From Mytilus californianus (Eukaryota; Mollusca; Bivalvia; Mytilida; Mytilidae), in contig NW_026262690.1 in NCBI RefSeq assembly GCF_021869535.1, positions 9,473,501 through 9,537,500 of the forward strand: DNA of 64,000 nucleotides, given 5' to 3'. The notes below the pieces were generated by a model. That model saw nothing but the letters and a program-made list of their open reading frames with translations, did not search any database and was not told the DNA's origin. Shown here piece by piece: positions 1-12,561 of the stretch. The position numbers were made by a program, and so were the translations under genes. The first letter of the stretch is position 1, and every line of letters begins with the position of its first letter.

Positions 1-307
1 TATAGAAATAACATGAAATTTTCAATATTGGCATTGGTATCATCCAGAGACCGCCATATTGGACAGAAGGCTCTAGCCTAGGGTTCCAGTATTGGTTTAT
101 GTATGATTTCCAATAACAAGATCATCACCTTGGTACTCTTTGAAGTCCACCTGACAAAACAAGAGTGCTGCTTGCATGCCAAAACACTAACAGAAGGAGG
201 TTTCATCAAAATCAAACACTTCTGTGATTTGTTAGATACGGTCAGGGAAATTTACAACTTCATTCATTCAATACATATTAGTTTATGTCTATTGTAACAA
301 AGATAGG

Positions 308-702
308 TGATGATGGTGATAGGAAAAAATATTACTGTATGTGTGATCATTAAAAAACAAATCGTTCTAAAATTTTATGTTTTTTTCTTATCATAAACAT
401 AAAACTGGAAACACATCTGCCCACTGTCTGTTCAATAACTGCATTCCATGGTAATGAGCTGACACAAGTACTGTTGAAATTCCCAGGCCACTTTTTGTTT
501 ATATTATGAATTATCACATGTGCATTTGAAACAATAGGAACATTTTATGCAACAGAAAATCATGTAAAAAAAAATTTCAAGTTGTAACTAATTTTGAAGC
601 AGCATGCAGGCCAAAAAATTGTGAAAGCTGTTATACATTTTTAATTCTTCCAAAACAGAGGCAGAAAATCCAAACAAGAAATCAAATTGGTGTAGCCTAA
701 TT
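308..702. repeat. Direct repeat copy 1 of a ~395-bp unit (partner 2714-3110)
   Basis: This segment reappears almost unchanged and in the same orientation at 2714-3110. Both copies start at 'tgatgatggtgatagg' and end at 'gcctaatt'. They differ by a few substitutions and single-base indels. The 2-kb spacer contains the long-inverted-repeat element at 1129-2039. No coding potential is convincing: the 65-residue ORF in copy 2 is not kept as a longer frame in copy 1. I cannot assign the unit to a named family. Confidence 0.85.
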
Positions 703-1119
703 GGTATTTGTGTAGATCTTGTGTCGCATCAATCACTTTTATAGTTTCTACCTATATAATATTCTTTATAGTTTATACCTATATATTATACTTTATAGTT
801 TTCGGGAAAAACACAATCAGTAAGTCAAAACTCATCATTAAAGGGCAATAACTTTATAAGGAGTCATCCAGTGATTTCAATCATTTTTGGAATTTTTGTA
901 GATCTTGTATTGCTGGTATTTTTTGTAGTGTACAGTTTCTACTATTTATCATAGTTTTGGAGATAATTAGCAAAAAACGAAAATTAGTCATAAATCATCA
1001 TTTAAGGGCAATATTTATGTTAGGAGTCATCCAAATGGTTTTGGTCAAATCGGCATTTTTTAGGATCTTGTAATGCTGACCATTTTGCCTTTAACAGTTT
1101 CTACCTATGTATAATAGGT
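703..1119. repeat. Degenerate tandem repeat, ~180-bp unit
   Basis: The phrases 'gtagatcttgt', 'acagtttctacctat' and 'aagggcaata...ggagtcatcca' recur about every 170-190 bases for roughly 2.5 units. Related text ('aatgactcctataaggagtc') resumes after 2049. The 911-bp element at 1129-2039 therefore landed inside this repeat tract. No gene is seen. Confidence 0.55.
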
Positions 1120-1128
1120 TTTTAGATA

Positions 1129-2039
1129 GGCACTGACTACGGTTACATGGAAATGTAACAATAATATAAAAATTATTGTTACATTGAAGACTAATTGCCG
1201 GAATACAAGGTTGGGTAAGGAACCGACTAATTACGAATGTAACAATAATATTTGTGTCTACGGTTACATTGCGTTATTGTTACATGTTCATGTATGATGG
1301 GGCTACGGTAACGAATATGTATTAAAATAAAACTTGAAAACTGTTATTTGATATTTACAATATTGCATACAATTTTTATAATTTTTATTTACAATGACAG
1401 TTAATCCAGTAAGTTATTTTTGGAGAATGCTTTAGTCCGACACATTTTTTTTAAAAGTTAAAGAAACTTTAAATGTATGCCATGCTCCAGACGAAAAATA
1501 TTTTTTTACTCTTGCGATGTTTAAAGTTTTCGTCCAATATTTATGTTGGAAGCATGTGAGGTTGTTTAAATACAAGTCAGTTGTGAAAGTAATTGATATT
1601 GACATTGGCCGATAGGTTGAAACTGGTGGAAACAGTGTTTTCATTTTCAGAGTCCAGATATTTTGTGATCGTAATTTAATTATTGTTGGTGAAAGTAGTA
1701 TCTTAAAGAACACCAAAACAATGAATACTTAAAAGATCTTAAAACTATTTAAACACTATTCGTTGAATATTTATTATTATTATTATTATTACTACTAATA
1801 CTATCTATTCATATCGAAGAATTAAGTAACAAAACCATAGAAGGTTTAAGTTTAATAATTATAGCGTACATTGCAGTCTTTAATGTAACAATAACGCAAT
1901 GTAACCGTAGACACACATATTATTGTTACATTCGTAATTAATCGGTTCTTTACCCAACCTTGTATTCCTGCAATTAGTCTCCAATGTAACAATAATTTTT
2001 ATATTATTGTTACATTTCCATGTAACCGTAGCCAGTGCC
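1129..2039. mobile_element. Non-autonomous DNA transposon, 157-bp TIRs, 9-bp target duplication
   Basis: The left arm 1129-1285 is the reverse complement of the right arm 1883-2039 with only a handful of mismatches. The ends read GGCACTGACTACGG and GGCACTGGCTACGG. The nine bases TTTTAGATA occur immediately before (1120-1128) and after (2040-2048) the element, as expected of a target-site duplication. The arms carry repeated copies of the motif AATGTAACAATAAT and its complement, which could be subterminal transposase-binding sites. The ~600-bp centre holds a (TTA)n run near 1771 and a 94-codon minus-strand ORF (1432-1716) that I do not recognise. Long TIRs with a 9-bp duplication suggest Mutator-like mobilisation; that assignment is inference. 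Confidence 0.9.
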
Positions 2040-2713
2040 TTTTAGATAATAGGCAAAAAACCTTAAGTCAATTAGTGTCATGTAATCGCAATGACTCCTA
2101 TAAGGAGTCAAAACGTTTTGGTGAAAATAGGAAGTAGGTAAATTCTGAACACTTATGTCCTTGTTAGAAATATAAGACAACAAATGTTTTTGCCTTTATG
2201 TTCTATTTTAAGCCATAGAGGCCATGTCTGTTAAAAGACAGGAATAAAAAATATACAAGCTTCAAAATCAAAAACTAGATATCCTAAGGATCATTCAGGC
2301 CTAGTTTGGTAGGAATCTATTTGATAGTTTTAGAGGAGAAGATCTATGAAAAAGTTTCACGGACGATGGACAACAAGTGATGACAAAGGCCTACATGGCC
2401 TTGTAAGCCAGGTGTGGTAAAAATAACTTAATTGCATTTACAATTTTACCCTATTTTCAATATTCTGCCAAAATATTGGAGATTTAAATGTAAGAAGTTT
2501 AAGCCAACATATCTAATGTACCTTTTACTAGGAAGGACTGGGAACATATGTTAATAAACATAAAACTAAATCTCTAAATTCAGTATCATTGATAAAATAG
2601 GAGTGCACAAACTAAAATGTCTCATCTGCTATATTGCTCATGATTGATTTTATGTTGTAAGTCTTTAAAATTAAGGTTTTACTGCAAGTACTACATAAAC
2701 TTAAAATTATCAA

Positions 2714-3110
2714 TGATGATGGTGATAGGAAAATATATTACTGTATGTGTGATCATTAAAAAACAAATCATTCTAAAATTTTATGTTTTTTTCTTATCAT
2801 AAACATAAAACTGGAAACACATCTGCCCACTGTCTGTTCAATAACTGCATTCCATGGTAATGAGCTGACACAATTACTGTTGAAATTCCCAGGCCACTTT
2901 TTGTTTACATTATGATTTATCACATGTGCATTTGAAACAATAGGAACATTTTATGCAACAGAAAATCATGTGAAAAAAAAATTTCAAGTCATAACTAATT
3001 TTGAAGCGGAATGCAGGCCAAAAAATTGTGAAAGCTGTTATACATTTTTAATTCTTTCAAAACAGAGGCAGAAAAATCCAAACAAGAAATCAAATTGGTG
3101 TGGCCTAATT
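2714..3110. repeat. Direct repeat copy 2 of a ~397-bp unit (partner 308-702)
   Basis: Second copy of the unit at 308-702, same orientation. The flanks beyond 'gcctaatt' differ completely, so the repeated unit has sharp edges. Confidence 0.85.
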
Positions 3111-3221
3111 AATTTCTTGAGTAAAGGTAAAAGGTTGCTGTGCACCCACTTTATAATCCATCCCTAGCTCCTACAATATTTCCATCAATAAAATAAACGA
3201 TCATTGCCCTAATAAAAATAA

Positions 3222-3440
3222 GGAGATGTGGTATGATTGCCTGTGAGACAAATATCTACCAGAGCTCATATGACGTGGATATTAGCAATTATAGATGACA
3301 GTACTGACTTCAATAAATAGAAAAACCCATACTGTACAGTAACCTATAAAAGACCTGACATAAAAAATGTGAAACAATTCAAACGAGAAAACTAATTGCC
3401 TAATTTATAACAATACAATTTATGTAAACAAATAGCCATG
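3222..3440. repeat. Dispersed SINE/MITE-like repeat, mussel 'gatgtggtatgattgcc' family
   Basis: The text 'gatgtggtatgattgcctgtgagacaa' followed by 'acctataaaagacctgacataaaaaatgtgaaacaattcaaacgag' (two parts of the segment) matches the better-preserved copy at 46434-46700. I recognise the family as very abundant in Mytilus. Other partial copies are at 5015-5130, 18425-18490 and 23360-23560. Confidence 0.6.
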
Positions 3441-3819
3441 CTGAAGTCATTTTGGGAAAATCTAATTACAAAATCAGACTAGGTATAATATCTTACCATT
3501 TGAAATTTGTTAACATCCTTTTGACTGACCTGAAATATATATAAATGATATTAACATGAGAAAAATATGTTGACCTAAAAATATGCAATAAATTTTGTAC
3601 ATAGATATCGACAACCCTCAGATTGAATGAATAGTGGCATTGAAATACTATAAACCAACTTATTTTCACTAATTCTTTCGACATTTAGCCCTATATAGTG
3701 TCTTTGTGTCAATTTTTTTGGTGATTACCTATCGACACTGAAGTATTTATATAAATGAAGATCCTAGTTGGATATATGCATGATGATTTATATTCGTGTT
3801 ATTTTCTATTCATAAAAAA

Positions 3820-4078
3820 ACAAGAATGTGTCCATAGTACCATATGCCCCACTCGCACTATCATTTTCTATGTTAATTGGGTTAAAAACTCTAAATTGGC
3901 ATTAAAATTAGAAAGATCATATCCTAAGGAACATGTGTACTAAGTTTCAAGTTGATTGGACTTCAACTTCATCAAAAACTACTTTGACCAAAAACTTTAA
4001 CCTGAAGCAGGACAGACGGACAGACGAACGGATGCACATACTGAAAAACATAATGCCCCTAGGTGGGGCATAAAATAA
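3820..4078. repeat. Dispersed repeat bounded by 'atgcccca' inverted ends
   Basis: The segment begins near 'ccatatgccccactcgcac' and ends near 'aatgcccctaggtggggca'. It contains 'ccaaaaactttaacctgaag' and a run of 'gacagacggacagacgaac'. This arrangement is typical of a common bivalve repeat. The 62-codon ORF across it is a shadow. Confidence 0.55.
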
Positions 4079-5014
4079 AATCCTCAGAAAATGATGATTT
4101 ACAGAAATTGTATGTTAACTTTCTACCCCTTTGACTGTCTAATTGGTCATTTTACAATATATAAACCACATATGATATAATATATTATATCAATAAAAGG
4201 TGTGATTTAATCTGATAGATAAAGGCATTCTAGTAACTATTTTATTCCATGGCATGCATCTACAAATGTATAACTGTTTATCTAATTTTACTCAAACTAT
4301 TGTGAGTGTGTGTGTTTGTATGCGGTTTTTAGTATGGGGATTTTTCAAGATATAATATAAGTGTAAATACATGTATGTGTGCATGTCAATTATTTGTGAC
4401 AAGAAATCTTTAATGTGCCAGACCTTTCTCTTATCTCCTCAGTGATTCCTTAGGTCTGAGGTCTTATTGGATATTTGGTCAAGTTACGTTTCGTTACTGG
4501 AACAAATTGTTTTACTAGAATGTCAAAGAATTCTGAAGGTCTTCTGATGAGATAGTTGATCCAGTAATGTATCAATGAACCAATGTCTAACATGTACATA
4601 ATGATGATCTACCTGTCATGGCTACTCTTCATCAACAAATTAGTTCTAACATATTCATTACTTACCACTGTACTAAGTTTTTTATTTCCCAATGAGGCTC
4701 TGATTAAACATTTATATTCTGTTGGGTCTGGGAGATGTCCTTTCCTAGGCTGTGGCTTTGTATGACCATCCCCTTAAAAGGTCAAATTAATTTATACAGA
4801 GATCTTGAAAAGCTATATGTTTGAACATTTCATGCACTATAACTAATAAATATACTATAGTTTTAAAAACAAGAGCACAACATATTCAAGGATTATGCAA
4901 AATATGAATATAAACAAGAATTGCAATATATATACGTATATATATGTACAAATGGAGTTGTGTATTAACACTTGATATATTCTTTGATAAGAGTTGTAAC
5001 TAGATACCGGTATA

Positions 5015-5170
5015 TAAAAAGAGGATGTGATTGCCAATGAAACAACTCTCCACAAGAGACCAAATGACACAGAAATTAACAATTATAGGTCATCGTACAT
5101 CCTTCAACAATGAGCAAAGTTTAAAAGCCATTCATAAAAATACAACAACATGAATATGAAAATAAACTGT
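5015..5170. repeat. Partial copy of the 'gatgtgattgccaatga' dispersed repeat
   Basis: The phrase 'gaggatgtgattgccaatga' and the following 'aacaactctccacaagagac' match the copy at 46434-46700. The similarity fades after 'caatgagcaaag'. Confidence 0.6.
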
Positions 5171-5199
5171 TAACACAGAGATATGTCTCGCCTATTTGT

Positions 5200-5932
5200 T
5201 ATTTTGATAATGCAAATGTTGAAATTAAAATATGCAAATTTTCAAAGTCAATGAACCATGACTGAAGGTACAGGGTTAAACAATCTCCATGGAAATGAGA
5301 TGTGCCAATGCTAATACAACTGCAAACCAAATACCATTGACTTTTCATAAGTCGTTTCCTTTAAACAAACCTAAACACAAACATTAACTTGTAAACTATG
5401 TAAAAGTTTCAAAGTCAATGAACCATAATTAGGGGGAGGGGTTATATAATCTCTATGAAAATGAAACTTGCAAATGCCAATACATTTGCATACCGAATAT
5501 CATTGACTTAACATTAGTGGTTCATCTTAAACTGACCTAATCACTAACTAATACATGTAAAGTAAGCAAAAGTTTCAAAGTCAATAGACCATGACTGAGG
5601 GGTAAGGACCAAATATTCTCCATGGAAATGAGATGTGCTAATGCTTATACAACTGCATACCAATTATCATTGACCTACCACTAACGGTTCCCCTTAAACT
5701 GACCTAATGACAAACTAATACATGAAAACTAAGCAAAAGTTTCAAAGTCAATAGACCATGAATGAGGGGGCGGGGCCAAATAATCTCCATGGAAATGAGA
5801 TATGCCAATCGAATGCTTATACAACTGCATACTAATTATCATTGACCTACCACTAACGGTTCCCCTTAAACTGACCTAATGACAAACTAATACATGAAAA
5901 CTAAGCAAAAGTTTCAAAGTCAATAGAAACTG
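5200..5932. repeat. Decayed tandem array, ~170-bp unit (left part)
   Basis: About four units share 'gtttcaaagtcaatagacc', 'ctccatggaaatgagatgtgcc', 'acaactgcataccaa' and 'aaactgacctaat'. The array continues at 7122-7390, so the hAT-like element at 5933-7121 is inserted in it. The same repeat appears in reverse orientation at 37980-38330. Confidence 0.75.
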
Positions 5933-7121
5933 CAGGGTTTGACACTTACTAAATGTATGTACTAGCCTGCAGGGCTAGTGAAATTATTATTCTACTAGTC
6001 CTCTTGTCAAATCACTAGCCCTCGAAGTGCCGAGGGCACTTGGACGGTAGTGCCACCGGCACAACCCTATCTAGGAGGGTCTGGGGGCATGCCCCCCCAG
6101 AAAATTTTGATACAAATGAAGCTAAATCCTGTGTTCTGGAGCATTTCCAGAGGGTTTTGAACATGTTTTATTTCATGAAATTTCACTGGTTTGCTTATAA
6201 AAAAAAAAAAATTTCGTATTTTAATCATTTATATTAAGAATGTGTTCAACTTATTTTGAAGACCCCTTTAGATCATTTACTTCATCATCATCCTCATTTT
6301 ACTTATCATTATTACTAGTGTCTTTAAATTTAATGAAGATGGATAAGTTAGGGATTTAAAAATACACCCACAAAAGAGGAAAGGTTTGCCCTTGCTGTTT
6401 TTTGTCATAATTCTTCATGGACTCCTTCTTTTCCCTTGTTGTTTCAGTTTATTTTTTTTTTTTGCAGGACAAGATTTTATTCCTAAAAATCTGTATATTT
6501 TTACCAGAGACCAAGGAATTGTATAGTATACAAATCCTTGCAGAGACCTATAATTTTGTTTTTATGACAATAATTCAGTGATATTGTTTCAATGTTTGCC
6601 TCAAATTACATTCGAAATATAGCTTTTTCCCCTTGAGAAAATTCCCAATTACTAAAAAAATGGCTTAAAATTCCTCCCAATAAGTTGTACATTTTTCCCA
6701 AACAGTGATGGTATCGGTAGTAATGTATGTAAATTTCGTATTCATGTTATTATTTTGATATTATGAAAGCACTTTTGAGATCCAGGTTTCTGATTAGAAT
6801 CATCACAGCATTTGTAACACACGTGGTTTTCAATGTATTAAGTACCATCATTATTTCCGTTTCTTTCCCCTCCCCAAAAAGTACCTTTCATGTTAAAAAT
6901 GTCCGACAATCAAAAATTTATATATGTGAATAAACTGTACAATAAAGGCAGCAAAGGTTAGCAAAAAATCTGGGATATGTTGAAAATTAAAATTTTGTGA
7001 AATTCCTAGTTTTGAAAAAAAAATTGACTAGCCCGTCAGACTAATGTGATGAAAATTTTACTAGCCTTCCCTAATTTTTACTAGCCTCGGGCTAGCGGAC
7101 TAGCGTTAGTGTCGAACCCTG
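5933..7121. mobile_element. Probable hAT-like non-autonomous DNA transposon
   Basis: The ends are inverted: CAGGGTTTGACACTTAC on the left and, reverse-complemented, CAGGGTTCGACACTAACG on the right. Motifs such as 'ctagcc' recur just inside both ends. The left interior holds a GC-rich block around 6030-6110 ('gggggcatgccccccca', a palindrome-like tract). The insertion splits the decayed tandem array. I could not define a clean 8-bp target duplication, so the hAT assignment rests on the terminal CAGGG and is tentative. The 65-codon plus ORF at 6040 is a repeat shadow. Confidence 0.55.
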
Positions 7122-7395
7122 ATTACTGCATACCAAATATCATTGACCTACCACTAGTGGTTCCCCATAAACTGACCTAATCACAAACTAATACATGTAA
7201 ACTAAGCAAAGTTTCAAAGTCAATAGACCTTGACTGAGGGGACGGGGCCAAATAATCTCTATGGTAATGAGATGTGCCAATGCTAATACAACTGCATACC
7301 AAATATCATTGACCTACCACTAGTGGTTCCTCATAAACTTACCTAATCACAAACTCATACATGTAAACTAAGCAAAGTTTCAATAAAAATGAATT
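7122..7395. repeat. Decayed tandem array, ~170-bp unit (right part)
   Basis: Continuation of the array at 5200-5932 after the inserted element: 'actgcataccaaatatcattgacc', 'ctgacctaatcacaaactaa' and 'caaagtcaatagacc' recur. Confidence 0.7.
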
Positions 7396-8439
7396 GTCTA
7401 GTTTTTCTATTTCAAAAATGTTGAGTAAAATTTTAAATATGGACTTTTGGACCATCCATTTACAATTTTTCATGTAGAAGCATCTCTGTAAAACTTACAT
7501 CTTTTCATTGTTAACATCATTGAACCAGATGATCTTCCTTTCTGAAACATCTTTGTCAGTTCTGTTAAAAACTGGAAAAAAAAAATACATTCCATATTAC
7601 AAAGTTATATTAACATGTACAAACTCATATAGAACATTTTGTAGATTCTTCCACAACATCTGGAGTGGTAGGATGAAGGATTACTCAGTTTTATAGCATA
7701 AGGTTTTGTGCAATTACAATACTACCAGGGAATGACAGAGACATTTATTGCCATACAAAAATTTTGGCCAATTAGGAGCTGAACCTTAATATACATGTAG
7801 AGACAATATATATATGAAAAAGCAAATCATTTAGCTTTTTATCCATACTAAGAATATTGACAGTGGTTGTCTTATGACCAATTGCCAGTGTTTAAAAAAA
7901 GGAAATGAAATTAGCCTTAGGCAGGAAAAAGCTTGGCAAAGGTGATATATCTGATGAACCCTTGATAGCCAAACAAAAATTTAGGAGAAGCCATATTAGT
8001 TAAAAATATTACACAAAATATTATACGAAAGAAAATTGGTTTATTAAGTTAATTTTCTACACATATGTATTAAAGATATTGATTTATTAATATGTATTAA
8101 TATAATAAACTGTTGACACAGAGATACATGTCTCGCCTGTCGGCATAAAACTCAGAAAAAGACAATCTGATTGACAGCAACATGGTTTAGTAATTCAGTC
8201 GCTGGACCATTATCTATTGGACAGGGCCTGAAAATAATCAGTTCAAGGTCAGGTACATGTATCTGAGCAGGTTAATTAAATACTGCAATTTTCCCCTAGA
8301 GGTTGGTGACATCTCTGTTCCAATGTTCCCTACTGAAGGCCTGATACACATATTTAATTTGTTTAAGGGCAATAAACATGATGAACTACAAAACATTATT
8401 TTTGTTGTATAAAATTTTTTCATAAATATCCTACAAAAA
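7396..8439. other. Intergenic stretch without recognised gene
   Basis: AT-rich sequence with short ORFs only. A phrase near 8108 ('gttgacacagagatacatg', then 'tctcgcct') also occurs near 5170, so part of it is repeat-derived. I see no exon with splice borders here. Confidence 0.5.
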
Positions 8440-9395
8440 ATTTAGATGCGAGTTCACTTATATTGCAATTTTCCATACACATTTTTATATCCAAGAGGCA
8501 ACTCCTGTAATTTTTTTTTTTTTTATTGGCGTTGATTATCTAACTTGTTAAAGACCTTGTTAATATAAACATTTGATAAACATCTGAAAAGAAAAGTAGG
8601 CTTCAGTGTGCTTACAATGAAATTTTCCATATAAATTTCATTTCAAAGGGACATAACTCTGTAAAAATAGCTGATCAGCACTGATTATCAAACTCATCCA
8701 AGTCAGTGCCATGATTGCTGATATAAACTCTGATATAACTTTTACTAAACTCTAACATTAAATGTTTGCTAGACAAGTCTTACAATTCAATTTTCCAAGG
8801 GACATGACTCCCATTAAAAAAATTGATCACCCCCGATTTTTGAACTCATCCAAAACATAAATGATATAAATCTTCAATTTTAATTTCTTAAAAATATAGC
8901 AAGAATCGTAGGGTTGAGGGTGCTTCCAAGACACGACAAAAAAAAGATGGATACAAGGAAGGGGTATTACTCCTATAAAAATATATGATATGCATGGATT
9001 TTAAAACTTGTTCAAGACATTGCTATTATAAACAATTTTAAATCAAATTTGTGAAAGATCTGACAAGAAATTTTGGCTCCAGGGCACTAACATTGCAATT
9101 TTTCATGGAATTTACTGTTCCAAGGGATATTACTCCTGTAATAACAATTGATCATGGCTGGTTTCCTACATGGTACAGGACATTCATGCTATTAATCTTT
9201 AATCTAAATTTCATAAAATATGGCAAGAATTGTAGACTTGAGAGCACTTTCAAGGTTGGATGGACGGATGAACAGAAGAGGCATTACTCTTTTTTTTAAT
9301 GAGTTAATCTGCATTGATTTTCAAACTCATTCTAAACATTGCTGATGAAAACCTTTTATATAACTTCATAAATGATAGTTTGTGGAAAAAAAGAC
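8440..9395. repeat. Strongly decayed tandem repeat, ~160-bp unit
   Basis: The order 'ttgcaattttccat', 'caagggacataactcc', 'ttgatcac...gatttt' and 'aaactcatccaa' recurs five or six times with many substitutions and indels. ORFs in it are not conserved between units. Confidence 0.6.
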
Positions 9396-12140
9396 AATTT
9401 ATATGTACAATGTATCCTTGTAGTTTGTATATGTCTCACAGTCTGTAAGTAATTGGGTGGTTTTGACTTGTTCTGTTGTCAGTTGGTAATAGTATTTCAG
9501 ATGGTATGGCACTAAGGCCATGAATAACTTTATAAAATATAATTAGTTTTGTTTTTAAAGGCGGTGTTCATCTAAAGTACATTTGTAGGTAGTTGTAAGT
9601 AATTAATCGTAATTGTAACACTACTGGTGTTATGGTAGCTATTACAAATGTATCTAGCTTTTTGTCTCTGAACTATTTCTATTTTTGTGTAGCATCTTTT
9701 GTGCGAGGGTCCAATCAACTGCAGCCTACATGTCAATTTTGCTCTGGATTTTATGTGTTTTAGAATATTTTTCATGTAGGGAATCCTATTTCTTTTTAAT
9801 ATAATGTTGTAATTATATGTAGGTTCCTAATTAGATTGGATTCTAAATAATGCTTAGATATTGAGCAGATGTAACATATTCAAGAAATGTGGTTATGTAC
9901 AAAAAAGAATCCGGGTTTGTTCCCCCCATTCACATTAGCCCTAGTACCTGTTCGCCCTGGGTCAATTAGCCCTAATACCAGTTCGCCCTGATTTTTAATT
10001 TAAATTCTTGTCTTCTCATTCCTCAATAATTCTAGTCAGTCAATTTAGACAGTAAAATAATAAATGAACTTATAAATACCCCAAAGTTTCGCTTTTGTGT
10101 TTTGACAATTTGTATATCAATATTTTTACTCATTCCACACTGTCAGTCTAGTTTATCAAAAAAAAAAAAAAAAAATTGTTTTCATCATTAATCCGCCAAA
10201 GACAATAAATACAACAATCAGTGAGATCAAAGACATAATTTTGAACATTTAATAATCATTAATTTCCAAACATTTCCATGTTTTTTCATGAATTTTGAGA
10301 AATATATATATTTTGGTTAATATCTGAGTAAGTTTATTAAAACTTAATACCATTAATATAATTTTTTTTGATGCAGGACGTTTTGGCCACACTGCCCTTT
10401 CGACCACAGTCGTTTTGGCCATGGTTTTTTATTGATATAAAGAGAGGAAAATATAATTGTTTTAGAATTAAAAAAAAATTAAAAATACATTTTAATCATT
10501 AGGGCAAAAATAAATTAATAGTGTGTTTCCTATTTCATCTTCAAAAAAATTAGGTAGGGTAGGTAGGTAAAACATTTTATTTTATGAAAACATTTTTTTT
10601 TTTTTTTATTGATGGGTCGACAGCAGGAAAAAGTTCCAAATCAAATAGTTTGATGTGCGGGCTTCTCTGATATTTAGAAAAGTAATTAAATCTACAGCTT
10701 TTTTAATTTTCTGTTTTAAATCTGCGTCAGAAATATGAAAATAAACTCTAATGAAAATTGTATGCATTTCATTGGTCGTAAAAAGAAAAGTGTATGTTCT
10801 TCACGATGAATTATCTTGAACCAAAAATGGCAGTGAAAAATCTGGCATGGTATGTTATTATGTTGATCCTCGTTGAACCTAAAAATGTAAATGTCACACA
10901 GGGTATACATATGGAAGCAGATTCGTACCCCTTGAAAAAACTGTGAACCGATGCTAAGCAGCAGATAATTATGATTTTTTTAGGGTTAATACTCTGCCCT
11001 TGCACCCTCTTTATTTAATATACAGATGTGTTTTGATGTTTGAAAAAATGTGATGGTGATTGAAGATTGGGTGGTTCTGCCAATATTAAAATTCCAGGTT
11101 TTGAGAAGAGTGAGAATGTGAAATCTTTGTCTTATTAATGATGGTAGTAATGCCTGTTACCGTCAGGCGTCAAATGGTCATTTTTGGCTACCGTTAGCGT
11201 CAAATTGGTTAAAATTTTACCTTAATTCATCAAAATATCCTTATCGTGATTCTTCAGAGCAAGGATTTGTATACTATAGGTCTCAGATAATTATCGTTAC
11301 CTTTTTTTGGAAAATTTTTTACTTTATTCGTCAAAATCAGTCGATTTTTTTACCGTCTAAAAGAAAGTGTACATTTTATCGTCAGGCACCAAAAATTACC
11401 TTTAACGTCGTTTGGCAAGATTTTTTAGCGTTATTCTGTCTACATATGATTGTTCTGCCTAACAGAAGTTCCACTGGAAACTTGTTATAACCAATGTCAT
11501 AATATCTGTTCCTGTTGGAACAAATATTCTATACCATTCATTCCGTTAGGAACATATACTGTAATATTTATTCCAGTGGAAATAATATTCCAGAACACTT
11601 TTTCCATTTGGAACTTCTATTTCGTGACAATTTGTCGTGAAGGTACCTCATTAATCTACTGGTCAAATAAATTGCAGATGTAAATATGACAGGATTTTTT
11701 CCCTTTTCTTGTATAAATTGTTATGGGACCAGCCAGAGAAATAAAAAAGAATAAAAGTAGACATGGTGCTGGGGCAGATTCATTTATAAATGAATATGAA
11801 TCATACACCATGTCTGCCTACTGGGGAAAGCTTCTGAAGTTTCATCTTTCTCGTTCCACATTGTCTGTTCCCTTGCCATCATAAACTAAAAAGCATTAAC
11901 AGCCGTTTATGTTGCGTCCTGGGCACAATTCTGTACAACATTCGTAAGAGCATGTTTTACAACAAAAGCTGGATTGATTTTAGCAGTTTTTACTATAAAA
12001 TTGTTAGTCAATTTACCGACAGTTACAGTCTGTCCAACCTGAAACGATTCTGACTGTTGCCGCGGGTCCAAAGAAGCACAGGTACAAGACGAGATTTAGT
12101 TAATATATGTATATAAACTGAATACACTTCATTATATATA
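9396..12140. other. Intergenic region with fragments of repeats
   Basis: No gene is supported. The stretch holds a short tandem 'ttagccctaataccagttcgccctg'-like pair near 9935-9990, a 'cgttttggcca' repeat near 10378-10425, homopolymer runs, and a region of repeated 'gtcaaa'/'taccgt' phrases at 11155-11420 that looks like a decayed element. The array of TTCC(N)GGAA palindromes at 11469-11613 is listed separately. Confidence 0.5.
11469..11613. promoter_or_regulatory. Cluster of five TTCC-N3/4-GGAA palindromes
   Basis: Perfect TTCC(N3 or N4)GGAA palindromes lie at 11469-11479, 11509-11520, 11541-11552, 11571-11581 and 11602-11613. The last four are centred about 30-32 bases apart, near three helical turns. 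TTCC-N3-GGAA is the known core of STAT binding sites, and N4 variants are known for STAT6-type binding. No promoter or gene start is seen nearby, so this may equally be a repeat-derived pattern. Function is inference only. Confidence 0.3.
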
Positions 12141-12345
12141 TGTTGTGATTCCGAGTATATCTAAATACCAATAGATACCTTGGATGGTCGTTCCTGCAGT
12201 CAGGAACAGCCGGATTGCTCTTCAGTAGAATATCGTCTGTATAGCCATTTAGTTCATTACCGGAAGAGAGGGATTTCTGGGTAGTTCTTCGGAAATCTCT
12301 AGATGGTCTGTCTGATGACCTAAAACTAACCCTACGAATACTACA
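12141..12345 (-). repeat. 3' LTR (in element orientation)
   Basis: 205 bp, TGTTGTGATTCC...AATACTACA on the plus strand, the same as the other LTR over its full length. On the minus strand it follows the polypurine tract directly. Confidence 0.93.
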
Positions 12346-12561
12346 CTCCCCCCAGTTTTATTAATAAGGCCCCCTCTACTGAGGTGGGCCCTGTGAATTT
12401 CGCCAAAAATTAACAAAATACGGAAATCATACCCAATTTAGAGAAAATATGCATCAATTTATAATACACAGTATACACCCTATCCCCCAACAATTTCAAA
12501 AAAGTATACAACCTACCCCCCAAACAGACCCTATTCACGGGTCTACTGATACACTAAAAAG

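Noticed and set aside
1432-1716. 94-codon ORF inside the 911-bp element as a transposase
   Set aside because: Too short, no catalytic motif and no similarity I can recognise.
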